DNA of 40,023 bases from CAYUNT01 sp964446285 (GCA_964446285.1 CAYUNT010000014.1:1-40023), one strand, 5' to 3'; shown: positions 8,304 to 17,102, counted from the stretch's first letter. Numbers and translations: made by a program. The notes: generated from the letters alone by a model not told the origin.

Positions 8304-9296
8304 ATGAAATGGACCCAGCCGCGGCCAAGCCGGCGAAATACGGCGCATTCGCTCCGCCCTCTTTCCATTTTCCTGGCGGGAACGCTTGCCATCAGCGCCA
8401 GCGGATGCTGCTGGAAAATGGTGCGCGACATTACGCTGCACATGATTGACAATGCGGACAAAGTCGTGGTCGCGGTGATGCTGACCGCGACCCAGCAATA
8501 CGTCGCCGCCGTGCGCGATCTCTTCAATGTCTGCTCGCGCATCAATACCAGCTGCCCGCCCCGTGCCGTCAGCCCGAAAAAACTCAGCAAACTCCCGCTC
8601 GAAGTGGATTTCAACCTCCTGCATGAATACATCGACGCCAAGGGCGATGTCCGCGTTGCGACGGTGGCGCCCGTGAAGCCCGAGGAAATCCTGAGCGAGG
8701 CCGACGTCAAGGCGCTGCCGGGGATTTCCGAAGCAGACAACTACAAATTCGTTCTCGCGGCGCATCAGGATTTGTATATTTACGTGTTCCAGATTGACGC
8801 CACGGGCGAAGTGGCCTGGCAGTATCCGCGCGAGATCGAAACGGAAAACGGCCTCGAAAAAGTGAATTCGTGGTTCGACGCGGAGGGCGTCGGGCCGCTT
8901 CCGGCGGAAAAAGTGCTGCGGATTCCGGCGGACGACGACTTGTGGTTTCACCTGAATGCTTCAGGGCGAAATGGAGTGGAGAACTTTTTTGTAGTGGCTT
9001 CGAAGATGCGCCAGACCGGCCTCGAACAGGCGCTCGAACAAGCCGTCCAGGCCGCGGCAAAGCAAAAGGAATCCAACCCGGACAGCTTCCAGAAAACCGT
9101 CATCAATCTGCCACTGGTGATTCGGCCAGACAAGACGGGCCTATCAAGCGGCGAAGGAACACCCGCGGCGGAAACGCGCACAATTCGCACAAATTCCGGT
9201 GCGGCGATTCCGTATTCGCCCGAAACCTTCACCGGCAAAGCCAGCACGATCCTGATGGGACGCTCGATTCTGCATCTGCCGCCAGCGTCGAAATAA
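8304..9296 (+). CDS. DUF4384-like lipoprotein
   Basis: 330 residues. The N-terminus is basic, then hydrophobic (SIFLAGTLAISASGC), ending in a lipobox-like ASGC, so it is probably lipid-anchored. Residues about 145-235 resemble a DUF4384 core: YKFVLAAHQDLYIYVFQID, GEVAWQYPRE, VLRIPADDDLWFHLNASG and FFVVASKM. The C-terminal 90 residues look disordered and contain a possible Gln/Ala-rich helix. AAGGAGA precedes the ATG at good spacing. The tandem placement with the larger DUF4384 protein suggests a shared envelope role, which is inference. Confidence 0.78.
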   Translation: MKWTQPRPSRRNTAHSLRPLSIFLAGTLAISASGCCWKMVRDITLHMIDNADKVVVAVMLTATQQYVAAVRDLFNVCSRINTSCPPRAVSPKKLSKLPLEVDFNLLHEYIDAKGDVRVATVAPVKPEEILSEADVKALPGISEADNYKFVLAAHQDLYIYVFQIDATGEVAWQYPREIETENGLEKVNSWFDAEGVGPLPAEKVLRIPADDDLWFHLNASGRNGVENFFVVASKMRQTGLEQALEQAVQAAAKQKESNPDSFQKTVINLPLVIRPDKTGLSSGEGTPAAETRTIRTNSGAAIPYSPETFTGKASTILMGRSILHLPPASK

Positions 9297-9361
9297 TCCT
9301 CCCCCGCGGCGGAATGCCAGGCTCGTAATAATTTCTTTTTGCCACCATTGTTTTTGCCGAT

Positions 9362-10114
9362 ATGACTTCGATAGCCGATAACCTTGCCCGCATTCGGGCG
9401 CGAATCAATGAAGCGGCGCGGCGCGCCGGACGCGATCTGCAATCGGTGCGCCTCGTCGTTGTGACAAAAAACCATCCTGTCGAGAGCCTTCGCGAAGTTG
9501 TGGCCGCCGGCGAACGCGATCTCGGGGAAAACCGCGTGCAGGAAGCGCAGGCGAAACTCCCGGAACTCATCTCTGGCGGCTTGCCTGGCAACTCGCCTGG
9601 CGCTGGCGGCGGTTCGCCCCTCGTGTTCCCCGCCGGATTGCAACGCCCCCGATTTCATTTCATCGGCCACCTGCAAACAAACAAAGCCAAGGTCGTGGTG
9701 CGCCTGTTTGATTGGGTGCATTCTGTCGATAGCGCGCGAGCGGGCGAGGCGCTTCAGCGCGAATGCGAAAAGGCAGGGCGCGAATCCATTGATGTGCTGG
9801 TCGAATCCAACGTCTCGGGCGAGGAGTCCAAACAAGGAATCGCCGCCGCGGAGGCGGAAGCGCTTGTGCGCGAACTGGCGCGTTTCGACCGCCTGCGCGT
9901 GCGGGGGTTCATGACGATGGCGCCTTTTGAACTGGAGCCGGAAGCGACGCGGCCCGTGTTTCGCGCGCTGCGCCAACTGCGCGACCGGCTAGCGGCGCTT
10001 GGTATCGAGGGCGCGGATTTGCGCGAACTCTCGATGGGCATGACCAACGATTTCGAAGTGGCCATCGAGGAAGGCGCGACAATGGTCCGCATCGGCACGG
10101 CGGTTTTTGAATAG
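9362..10114 (+). CDS. yggS: YggS/PLPBP-family pyridoxal-phosphate homeostasis protein
   Basis: 250 residues, alanine-racemase-like TIM barrel. The PLP lysine is Lys36 in RLVVVTKNHP. Other family marks are GENRVQEAQAKLPEL, FHFIGHLQTNKAK, VHSVDS, RVRGFMTMAP, LSMGMTNDFEVAIEEGATMVRIGTAVF. The family binds PLP and balances vitamin B6 and amino-acid pools without a clear enzymatic activity. An extra Gly/Pro-rich stretch of about 25 residues (71-95) sits before the FHFIGHLQ strand, making the protein slightly longer than usual. No good Shine-Dalgarno is visible. It converges on the glycosyltransferase gene, with a long inverted-repeat hairpin between them. Confidence 0.95.
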   Translation: MTSIADNLARIRARINEAARRAGRDLQSVRLVVVTKNHPVESLREVVAAGERDLGENRVQEAQAKLPELISGGLPGNSPGAGGGSPLVFPAGLQRPRFHFIGHLQTNKAKVVVRLFDWVHSVDSARAGEALQRECEKAGRESIDVLVESNVSGEESKQGIAAAEAEALVRELARFDRLRVRGFMTMAPFELEPEATRPVFRALRQLRDRLAALGIEGADLRELSMGMTNDFEVAIEEGATMVRIGTAVFE

Positions 10115-10140
10115 AACCGCCCGGGGAAAAATTTTGTTGC

Positions 10141-10207
10141 CACGAAAGACACGAAAAGAACGAAAGGAAGAAAGTCTTCCTATTTCGTATCTTTCGTTTT
10201 TTTCGTG
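10141..10207. repeat. CACGAAA nonamer inverted array between convergent genes
   Basis: Left arm: three 9-bp units (CACGAAAGA, CACGAAAAG, AACGAAAGG) at 10141-10167. Right arm: three complementary units (TATTTCGTA, TCTTTCGTT, TTTTTCGTG) at 10181-10207. The loop is about 13 bases. The arms can form a long imperfect hairpin with A-rich and T-rich sides, suited to ending transcription from both convergent genes. The right arm also supplies the stop codon and last residues of the glycosyltransferase. Confidence 0.85.
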
Positions 10208-11532
10208 GTAAAATTCTTCTCGGACTCCTCGATCAGGCGCGAGATGTCTTCGATGCGCTGATCCCAGGTGGAACGTCGCGCGAGTTCGAGCCGCAAGGCG
10301 CGTTTTTCATCGCCTGCGCTTATAGATTTCTCGATTCCCTCGATGAATCCTCGCGCGTCACCGGCGAGCGTTGCAATCTCGCCGTAGCGGAGCAGCGAAG
10401 GAAGCGGAGTTGCCACGATGGGACGCCCGGTGGCAAGGTATTCGAAAAACTTCAGCGGCGAAACGTGGCGCGTGGCGTCGTTGAGGACATAAGGGATCAA
10501 TAATACGTCCGCGGCGTGAAGCAGCGCGGGCAGATTCGCGTAGTCGGCTTTCCCCGAAAAAAAAACGCGCTGCGAACGGCGCAGGCGTTCCAGGGCGGGC
10601 GGCGGCGCGGCGCCTTCCCACACGGGGCCGATTAGAATGAGGCTTCCCTCGGGCCGCTCGCGCACGATGGCTTCGAGGAGGTCGAAATCGACTTTATGCG
10701 GTGCAAGATGTCCGGAAAAAACAAGCCTCGGAGCGGGCATTGCGCGAATCCGCCGCAGCGCCGCCGCGCCCGCCGCCGAAAGCCGCCCCGGATCGCCGTT
10801 TTGGAAATGCTCGAAGTCGGCCACGTTTTCCATCAGCGCGGGCGACGGATGAAATCGCGCGGCGCGTCGGCGTAACTTTTCCTCGGTGCAGACGGCCACT
10901 TCGGCGCGCCGCAGCAAGGCGGCCTCAGCGCGGCGCAAGGCCCTCGACTCCGCCCCAGGAACAGCAGAAAGATCGTCCACCATGTGATACAAAACGCATG
11001 AGGGCCGCAATGCGCTAAGCACATGAATCGCGTGCGGGCTGTAACACCAGGCGATGGGATGCGACATGCGGAGTTTCCGCATCGCGCCGCGCAATTGGCG
11101 CGACAGCACGAGGCGGTTCAACGCCGCGACGGGCGCGAGTTCCCAGCGCGGCAAAACGGCGGGCGAAAGAACCCAAAGCCCCGCCGCCCCCCCGCCGCTG
11201 CCGCGCGAGGAGGAGGACGCTGCTGCCGCTGCCGCCGAAGGGCTGTGTTTGAAATCGCCGCCCACAGGCCACTGCGCGGGCGGCACGCGCCGCAGTCCGC
11301 CCAGAAAACGCCCGAGGCGGCGCCAAATCCGCCCGAGATCCGCCCCGCTCGCCCACTGCACACGCCGCGTGCCAAGCGCCTCGACAAACACGACGCGATT
11401 TGAGCGCGCCAGACGCGTCATCACCTGATGCTTATTCGTCGGCAGAGGCGTATCCCAGTCGGCCGTCGAGAAACAGATGATGTCGCGTCCCTGGAGCATG
11501 AAAAACGCCCGCATTTCCTTACAACAAATCAT
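10180..11532 (-). CDS. Glycosyltransferase, GT-B fold (family 4-like)
   Basis: About 450 residues from ATG 11532; the open frame extends 126 bases further, but that part is made of CACAAAG repeat units and is unlikely to be translated. ATGs at 11514 and 11499 are alternatives, the last directly before the conserved GRDIICFSTADWDTPLPTNKHQ. It has the N-terminal Rossmann half with YSPHAIHVL and LYHMVDDLSA, and a C-terminal half with LVFSGHLAPHKVDFDLL, LLIPYVLNDATRHVSPLKFFEYLATGRP (the nucleotide-sugar site of GT4-like enzymes). Substrate not predictable. A Ser/Gly-rich insertion lies in the N-terminal half. The last residues (TTKKTKDTK) are encoded by the CACGAAA repeat arm. Confidence 0.85.
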   Translation of the reverse strand: MICCKEMRAFFMLQGRDIICFSTADWDTPLPTNKHQVMTRLARSNRVVFVEALGTRRVQWASGADLGRIWRRLGRFLGGLRRVPPAQWPVGGDFKHSPSAAAAAASSSSRGSGGGAAGLWVLSPAVLPRWELAPVAALNRLVLSRQLRGAMRKLRMSHPIAWCYSPHAIHVLSALRPSCVLYHMVDDLSAVPGAESRALRRAEAALLRRAEVAVCTEEKLRRRAARFHPSPALMENVADFEHFQNGDPGRLSAAGAAALRRIRAMPAPRLVFSGHLAPHKVDFDLLEAIVRERPEGSLILIGPVWEGAAPPPALERLRRSQRVFFSGKADYANLPALLHAADVLLIPYVLNDATRHVSPLKFFEYLATGRPIVATPLPSLLRYGEIATLAGDARGFIEGIEKSISAGDEKRALRLELARRSTWDQRIEDISRLIEESEKNFTTKKTKDTK

Positions 11533-11552
11533 TGGAGATTTTTTGTAATAAT

Positions 11553-11632
11553 CCCAAAGACACAAAGCCACAAAGAAAATACGCCCCGCTTTGCAGGACA
11601 AGTAATTTCCTTTGTGTCTTTGTGCCTTTGTG
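11553..11632. repeat. CACAAAG octamer inverted array
   Basis: Left arm CCCAAAGA, CACAAAGC, CACAAAGA at 11553-11576. Right arm CCTTTGTG, TCTTTGTG, CCTTTGTG at 11609-11632. Units are in exact 8-bp register and the arms can pair around a 32-base loop. It lies in the leader of the glycosyltransferase gene, just after the symporter stop. Confidence 0.85.
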
Positions 11633-11673
11633 GTGCAATTTGTATTCCAAGCCCTCAATGCGGGTGGTGCGTT

Positions 11674-14373
11674 CTAGCGCACGGAATTGGCGGCTGGGGC
11701 GGAAGCGGGATCAGAGGGCGCCGCCGGGGTTTCGGTCCATTTGCGCGGCGAAAATGTTGAGATAACCATCCATCCGAGCGCCATCCCGACGAGTGTCAGC
11801 AGAATGCCAATCGCCCGGTTCATATAGAGATAATTGAGGAAAAACTCGCGCGGAGCAGCGCCAAACAACTCGCGGCATGCGATCTGAGCGATAAACAGAA
11901 TCGCCCAGGCAAGAAACAGCCACATGGGGCGCATCGCACGCCCTCCCGCGATGCGGAGCATAAAGGTTGCCAGCACCGCAATTGCCGCCATGCCGAGGAA
12001 CGCATTGCCCGCCGTGATGGCTGGATAGAGCGTGTCGCCGATGATGAGTTTCCCGATGCCGATCAGGAAGCAGTAGATGGAAAAAATCGAGAGAATCCAG
12101 TTGCGAACATTCGGACCATTGAGCGGCGAATGGGGTTTCCAGCCAGGCTCGGTTTTGCGGATTTCGTCCTCGATGTCGCGCCATCCCGGTCCGCCCGGTT
12201 GAACGCGGCGGCAGAAATCTATCAACTTTTTATGGTCTGTCGGCGGAGTCAGCAGCGTCACAATCAGCGCCATGCCAACGGAAAACGGCATGGAAATCAG
12301 CAGATTGTATGGGAACGGGAGTTTGAGGGCCGGGAAAATTCCCTGGAGCCAATAGAGAATGATCGCGAAATAAATCAGTGACAGAATGCACGTGACTTCG
12401 GACCATGCGTTGATGCGGTGCCAATACCAGCGCAAAAGATAAATCACGCCAATGCCGGCGTTGAAGCTGGCCAGAAGGAACCAGGCGTCGGCAATACTGT
12501 TGAGGAAAAGCGAAATAAAGATGCCAAGCGCGGCCTGGACGAGGACCATCGCCATCCCGATGCGCAAGTAGTGGCGGTCGGAGAATTTCCGCCCTCCGGC
12601 TCGTTTTTCAATCTTGGGTGCGATGAACGGGCGGTAGAAATCGTTCATCAGATACGAAGCGCCGAGATTCACCTGCGTGGCGATGGTGGACATGTAGGCC
12701 GCAAACAGCGCCGCGATCATCAGGCCCACAAATCCGGTGGGCAAGACCTCGACAAGAACACGGATGTAGCCATTTTCGGCCACGGAGTTGGGCGGCATCT
12801 GGCCGTTCGCGTAAGGGACAAACGGGAACAGAACCGCGGCGGCAATTCCGCAGATGATCCACGGCCACATGCGCAGAGCGAAATGCGCAATGGCGAACCA
12901 TAAATATCCGAGGGCCGCGTGGCGCTCGTCTTTCGCCGAAAGCATCCGCTGCGCAAAATACGAGCCGCCATCAGTGAATCCAACCGACCACCAGACAAGC
13001 AAAATAAAGATGAAAAACTGCGACATCGGCATCAGGCCGAGGCCGCCCGCCTTGCCTGTTGGAACCATGCCCACCATGGCCCGCGCCTTTTCGAGCGAAT
13101 AGATGCCCGCCAGGCGCGTCATCATGTTCTCCATGCCGCCGCACGCTCGCACGGCCAGCACGGCCATCACGACGCACCCGAACATCGCAAGCCAGAACTG
13201 CACGAAGTCTGTTACCAGCACGCCCCACAAACCCGAGATAAACGTGTAGGCGATGGTGATGAGAAATAATATAAATAATATCTTATATTGATTTACGTTT
13301 GAGGCGATCGTGTATATCTGATGCAGAAATTCCACAGATCCCATCTTGGCCAGAGGAATCTTTTTTTCTTCAGGAGCGGCGCTCTCGCCAGAATTGGCGG
13401 ACGCGCCCGATGCCTTTTCCAATTCCTCTTGCCCCGCGGCCAGCGCTTCGCCTTCCAGGCGCTTGAGTTTGTCGTAATCGAGCACGGTGCCATCGGCGAG
13501 TTTCACGGGGCGGATGACTTCCGCGTCCCGCTTGGCGCTTGCGGATGCGCCAGCCTTCTTGGCCGCCGCCGTTTTCTTTGGTTCCAGCAAATCTTTCGGC
13601 ACACCGCGAATACCCGAGATCGTTCCCGTGCTCAAACGGTCCGCCAGCCCCAGCCGCCGCAGCGCCACGTCCTGTTTCTCCTTGTAAGCGCCATTTTCAA
13701 AATCGCTGAAAATCTGCACATTGTTATATGTAAGAAGTTTGTATTCGGCGGCGATGGCAAGCGGCCGGATGTCGTTGCGCAAACAGGCCGCCTTCACCTC
13801 CGCGTTCATTCCCTGCGAGAGCGGCGTGTGCAGAAACAACGACAGCATCAGCGCGTCCACCACCGGAATGTGCGGAAAATCCGGAATGGTCAGGTTGATG
13901 ATCATGGCCATTGCCTTGTTCACCCACCCCATCACCAATCCGCCATAAGGAATGGCGAGCCAGACAGCCTTGAACCCGCGCAGGAAGTTCGCCGCCCCGC
14001 CCGAATAGCGCACATAGACAAATTCCATGTCAGTCATTGGGTTTGCGCGTTTCCACAGCCGCGCAAAAAAGAAAACCCCCGCCATTGTTATAGGCGCCTG
14101 GCACCACCAGAACCAGTTTTGCGAAATTCCCGAAGTCACCACCCAGCCCGAGAGCACAAGCGGCGTATCCGCGGCGAACGTCGTCGCCACCATCGACGTC
14201 CCGAGCAGCCACCACGAAACCCCGCCCCCTGACTTGAAATACTCTTCCGAGTTTTTGCGCCCGCGCTTGGAGAGGACGACTCCTATCGCGATCGAAACTG
14301 CAAGATAGGCGATGATAATCCACCAATCGACAGCCTTCATTCCAATGCCGGAAAGCAATATCGCATTTGTCAT
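11674..14373 (-). CDS. Sodium:solute symporter family protein with a large hydrophilic loop
   Basis: 899 residues from ATG 14373, chosen because AGGGAGA precedes it and membrane helices begin at residue 15; the 73 codons upstream are not membrane-like. SSS-family marks: WWIIIAYLAVSIAIGV, RKNSEEYFKSGGGVSWWLLGTSMVATTFAADTPL, SGLWGVLVTDFVQFWLAM, a SVGFTDGGSYFAQRMLSAKDE helix and FAAYMSTIATQVNLGASYLMNDFYRP, the region linked to Na+ binding. Family members are usually 480-600 residues; this one is longer through a charged, Lys/Ala-rich loop (about 186-362) between early helices and through extra C-terminal helices. Substrate unknown; NanE nearby makes an amino-sugar possible, which is weak inference. 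Confidence 0.88.
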   Translation of the reverse strand: MTNAILLSGIGMKAVDWWIIIAYLAVSIAIGVVLSKRGRKNSEEYFKSGGGVSWWLLGTSMVATTFAADTPLVLSGWVVTSGISQNWFWWCQAPITMAGVFFFARLWKRANPMTDMEFVYVRYSGGAANFLRGFKAVWLAIPYGGLVMGWVNKAMAMIINLTIPDFPHIPVVDALMLSLFLHTPLSQGMNAEVKAACLRNDIRPLAIAAEYKLLTYNNVQIFSDFENGAYKEKQDVALRRLGLADRLSTGTISGIRGVPKDLLEPKKTAAAKKAGASASAKRDAEVIRPVKLADGTVLDYDKLKRLEGEALAAGQEELEKASGASANSGESAAPEEKKIPLAKMGSVEFLHQIYTIASNVNQYKILFILFLITIAYTFISGLWGVLVTDFVQFWLAMFGCVVMAVLAVRACGGMENMMTRLAGIYSLEKARAMVGMVPTGKAGGLGLMPMSQFFIFILLVWWSVGFTDGGSYFAQRMLSAKDERHAALGYLWFAIAHFALRMWPWIICGIAAAVLFPFVPYANGQMPPNSVAENGYIRVLVEVLPTGFVGLMIAALFAAYMSTIATQVNLGASYLMNDFYRPFIAPKIEKRAGGRKFSDRHYLRIGMAMVLVQAALGIFISLFLNSIADAWFLLASFNAGIGVIYLLRWYWHRINAWSEVTCILSLIYFAIILYWLQGIFPALKLPFPYNLLISMPFSVGMALIVTLLTPPTDHKKLIDFCRRVQPGGPGWRDIEDEIRKTEPGWKPHSPLNGPNVRNWILSIFSIYCFLIGIGKLIIGDTLYPAITAGNAFLGMAAIAVLATFMLRIAGGRAMRPMWLFLAWAILFIAQIACRELFGAAPREFFLNYLYMNRAIGILLTLVGMALGWMVISTFSPRKWTETPAAPSDPASAPAANSVR

Positions 14374-14613
14374 GAGTGGCGTCTCCCTGCGGGCAATTGA
14401 GGCGGCGGCGCGGTCTGGCTTGGCGCGGCATGGGGCGCGGCGCGCGCGGGCCTCCGTTGCATAAATTACGCTGGAATGTGTTTCGCGAATTTGCGCCAAG
14501 TAAAGCGCTTTTCCGGCTCCGAGGGCTATTGGGGCGGCATTCTCAAGGATTTTCGCGCGGAGGCGCGCCCGCGGAAGGCGCTCTGCGTGCAACTGGCGTG
14601 CAAAACCCTGGGA

Positions 14614-15543
14614 TCAGACGCGCTTTTTGAAATAGTCGATTGTCAGTTGCAGGCCTTCTTCGAGGTTCACTTTGGGTTCCCAGCCGAGTTTTTCGCGAGC
14701 CAGCGCGATGTCCGGACGGCGCTGCCGCGGATCGTCCTCGGGCAGTTCTTTGAAGATGATTTCGCTCTTCGATCCGGTGAGGCGCTGGACAATTTTCGCG
14801 AATTCGAGAATGGTGAATTCGCCCGGATTTCCGATATTCACTGGTCCGGGAAACGGGGAGCGCATGAGGCGGAAAATGCCCTCGACGAGGTCGCTCACAT
14901 AGCCGAACGAGCGCGTCTGGTTCCCCTCGCCATACACCGTGAGCGGTTCGCCGCGCAGGGCCTGGGCGATGAAGTTCGGCACCACGCGCCCGTCGTGCAT
15001 TCGCATCCGCGGACCGTAGGTGTTGAAGATTCGCACAATCCGCGTATCGACGTTGTGATAGCGGCGGTAGGCGGTGGTCATCGCTTCGGCAAATCGCTTC
15101 GCTTCGTCATACACGCCGCGCGGACCGAGTGGATTCACGTTGCCCCAGTAGGTTTCGGGCTGCGGATGCACGAGCGGATCGCCATAGACCTCGGATGTGG
15201 AGGCGAGCAGATACACCGCGTGCTTGTCTTTGGCCAAGCCGAGCGAATTGTGCGTCCCGAGCGATCCGACCTTCAGCGTCGGGATCGGGCGTTCGAGATA
15301 ATCGACCGGGCTGGCGGGCGAGGCGAAATGCAGCACGTAATCGAGCGGCCCTTTGATGTATATGTAATTTGTGACGTCGTGCTTGATGAATAAAAAGCGG
15401 TTCGAGCGGATGTGGTCGATGTTTTCAATCGAGCCGGTCGAGAGGTTGTCCATGCAAATGACTTCGTGCCCCTCTGCCAGAAAACGGTCGCACAAATGCG
15501 ACCCGATAAATCCCGCTCCGCCCGTGATGAGTGTTCGTGGCAT
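14614..15543 (-). CDS. UDP-glucuronate decarboxylase-like NAD-dependent sugar epimerase
   Basis: 309 residues, the usual length. Extended SDR fold: TGGAGFIGSHLC nucleotide loop at 7-18, ASTSEVYGDP (catalytic Ser/Thr), GVYDEAKRFAE with the YxxxK pair, RIFNTYGPRMRMHDGRVVPNF, NQTRSFGYVSDLVEG, and the C-terminal DDPRQRRPDI motif. These are the marks of UDP-xylose synthase (UXS) enzymes, which turn UDP-glucuronate into UDP-xylose for polysaccharide synthesis. AAAGGAT lies upstream of the ATG. The several glycosyltransferases in the window fit an exopolysaccharide role. Confidence 0.92.
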   Translation of the reverse strand: MPRTLITGGAGFIGSHLCDRFLAEGHEVICMDNLSTGSIENIDHIRSNRFLFIKHDVTNYIYIKGPLDYVLHFASPASPVDYLERPIPTLKVGSLGTHNSLGLAKDKHAVYLLASTSEVYGDPLVHPQPETYWGNVNPLGPRGVYDEAKRFAEAMTTAYRRYHNVDTRIVRIFNTYGPRMRMHDGRVVPNFIAQALRGEPLTVYGEGNQTRSFGYVSDLVEGIFRLMRSPFPGPVNIGNPGEFTILEFAKIVQRLTGSKSEIIFKELPEDDPRQRRPDIALAREKLGWEPKVNLEEGLQLTIDYFKKRV

Positions 15544-15614
15544 GATTTCTATCCTTTGCAGAAAGAAGCGTTATGAGAACCTAAACAGGAAGACGAAAGG
15601 AGAATACGTCTACA

Positions 15615-15877
15615 AGCGCCGCAGGCGCGAATAGGAAAAAGCCCAGGGCAAAGCGAAGCGCCGCCCTGGGAGAATGGCGAAAAAATCTCAAGCCCTGACA
15701 GGGCGAAAGGACTCCCGCGAATTTCGATTCCGCGTGGCAGACAGAAAAGCAAAAGAATTGCATCATGGGATTGGCGGAAAGGTCCTGACGCCCCTTTCGG
15801 GGCTGGGCTCTTGGGGGGGTATCCCAGGGCGGCGCTCCGCTTGCCCTGGGCTTTTTCTTTGCCGCGCCTTTGGCGCT
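15615..15877. repeat. REP-like element with nested inverted repeats
   Basis: Outer arms 15615-15671 and 15822-15877 are imperfect inverted copies about 56 bp long sharing CCCAGGGCAA, GCGCCGCCCTGGG and a GCGCC-loop-GGCGC hairpin. Each arm also folds on itself (CCCAGGGC with GCCCTGGG). Inner arms 15687-15712 (AAGCCCTGACAGGGCG) and 15781-15812 also pair. The middle, about 70 bp, has no frame I recognise. No transposase is present, so it is a non-autonomous or REP-type element. It fills most of the 402-bp gap between the UXS-like gene and nanE. Confidence 0.8.
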
Positions 15878-15945
15878 CAACAATTGGCGAGGCATGTTAT
15901 TTCCATTTCGGGGTTCAAAATACTCCTTCTTACATTACATTTATA

Positions 15946-16644
15946 TTACAATCCCTTAATCGCCGTTTCGAGCGAACGCGCAAATTGTTCGGCAACCCAT
16001 TGCGGCTTGGTGATGGCGGTTCCGACAACGACAGCCCACGCGCCCGCGCGAATGGCATCGGCGGCCAGGGCGGGCGTATTGTAGCGCCCCTCGGCCACGA
16101 CGGGCTTGCCGCTCTCCGCCGCGAGTCGCCGCACGAGTTCGAGGTCCGGCGCTTCGGTTTTGGGCGATTGCGGCGTGTAGCCCGAAAGCGTGCTCGCCAC
16201 GGCGTCCGCGCCCGCGCGCGCCGCCGCCATGCCTTCCTCGAACGTGGAAATATCCGCCATGACGGCGCAACCGAGTTCTTCGCGGATGCGGCGGATGAGA
16301 TCGGCCGCCGAGGCACCGCCCGGACGTTCGCGCGGTGTGGCGTCCACGGCGATGCATTCCGCCCCCGCCGCCGCGAGGGCTTTGGCGTCCTCGAAGGTGG
16401 GGGTGATGCAGATGCGGCCATCGGGCAACATGCGCTTTTGGATGGCAATGATCGGCAGCGGAACTGCCGCGTGCGCGCCCGCGGTCACTTCCGGGCCGTT
16501 CACACGCAACCCGACCGCGCCGCCGAGCAGCGCGGCGCGCGCCATGGCCACCAGCATTTTCGTTTCGTAAAACGGCTCGCCCTCCGAGGCTTGGCACGAA
16601 ACGACCAGCCCGCGGCGGAATAATTTGGTGAACCGGGTATCCAT
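15946..16644 (-). CDS. nanE: N-acylglucosamine-6-phosphate 2-epimerase (ManNAc-6-P epimerase)
   Basis: 232 residues, typical length for NanE, a TIM-barrel enzyme that turns N-acetylmannosamine-6-phosphate into N-acetylglucosamine-6-phosphate. Family segments: GLVVSCQASEGEPF, AALLGGAVGLRVNG, LPIIAIQK, ITPTFEDAKALAAAGAECIAVDATPRERP, VMADISTFEEGMAA, STLSGYTP, PVVAEGRYNTP and GAWAVVVGTAITKP. AAGGA precedes the ATG. No other sialic-acid genes are visible, so it may serve amino-sugar salvage or a sugar supply role. Confidence 0.93.
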   Translation of the reverse strand: MDTRFTKLFRRGLVVSCQASEGEPFYETKMLVAMARAALLGGAVGLRVNGPEVTAGAHAAVPLPIIAIQKRMLPDGRICITPTFEDAKALAAAGAECIAVDATPRERPGGASAADLIRRIREELGCAVMADISTFEEGMAAARAGADAVASTLSGYTPQSPKTEAPDLELVRRLAAESGKPVVAEGRYNTPALAADAIRAGAWAVVVGTAITKPQWVAEQFARSLETAIKGL

Positions 16645-16970
16645 TGAATTGTCCTTATGTGAATTGGGTCAAAGAGGTTTAGAGAAATCGGGAATCTCAG
16701 CGAAATCGGATCTGGCGATCCGGCACTTCATTTGCCGAACGCCACGCGCCGCCGTCGAGGGCAATGTTGGAAGTGGCATTTCGGATTTTCGACTTGCTAT
16801 TGGGCGGCGGGGTGAAATTGATAGGCGTGTCAAGTGCATGGCGGGATGTGGCGCCAAACTCATCGGAATTCCAGGGGGAGTTTGAATTGTTACGCGGAGG
16901 TATTTCGGAAGGCATCCTGGGCCGCGTTCGACTCATGCGAATGCCGAGTGCCTTCTGGTATGCAACAAAA

Positions 16971-17006
16971 ATGGGACCCATGAGACAAATGGGACTTATA
17001 GGACCT
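16971..17006 (+). repeat. Nonamer array 3, 4 units
   Basis: ATGGGACCC, ATGAGACAA, ATGGGACTT, ATAGGACCT in 9-bp register, followed by TTTGCC, as after array 6. Confidence 0.85.
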
Positions 17007-17102
17007 TTGCCGATCAGAACATGCGCTGCCGTGAAATTGGTTCAGCATATCGGCATCCATTGCCTCATACGCCATTTCATCCGAGAGACGGGTCCCGCAT
17101 TG

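Noticed and set aside
7686..8951. 421-codon minus-strand frame across the DUF4384 genes
   Set aside because: Spans the gap between two genes with signal peptides on the other strand; composition is Arg/His/Phe-rich like other antisense shadows.
11533..11658. Upstream extension of the glycosyltransferase frame
   Set aside because: Made of CACAAAG array units giving Thr/Lys/His-rich residues not expected in this family.
14374..14592. 73-codon upstream extension of the symporter
   Set aside because: No membrane character, Arg/Ala-rich, and a better ATG with Shine-Dalgarno lies at 14373.
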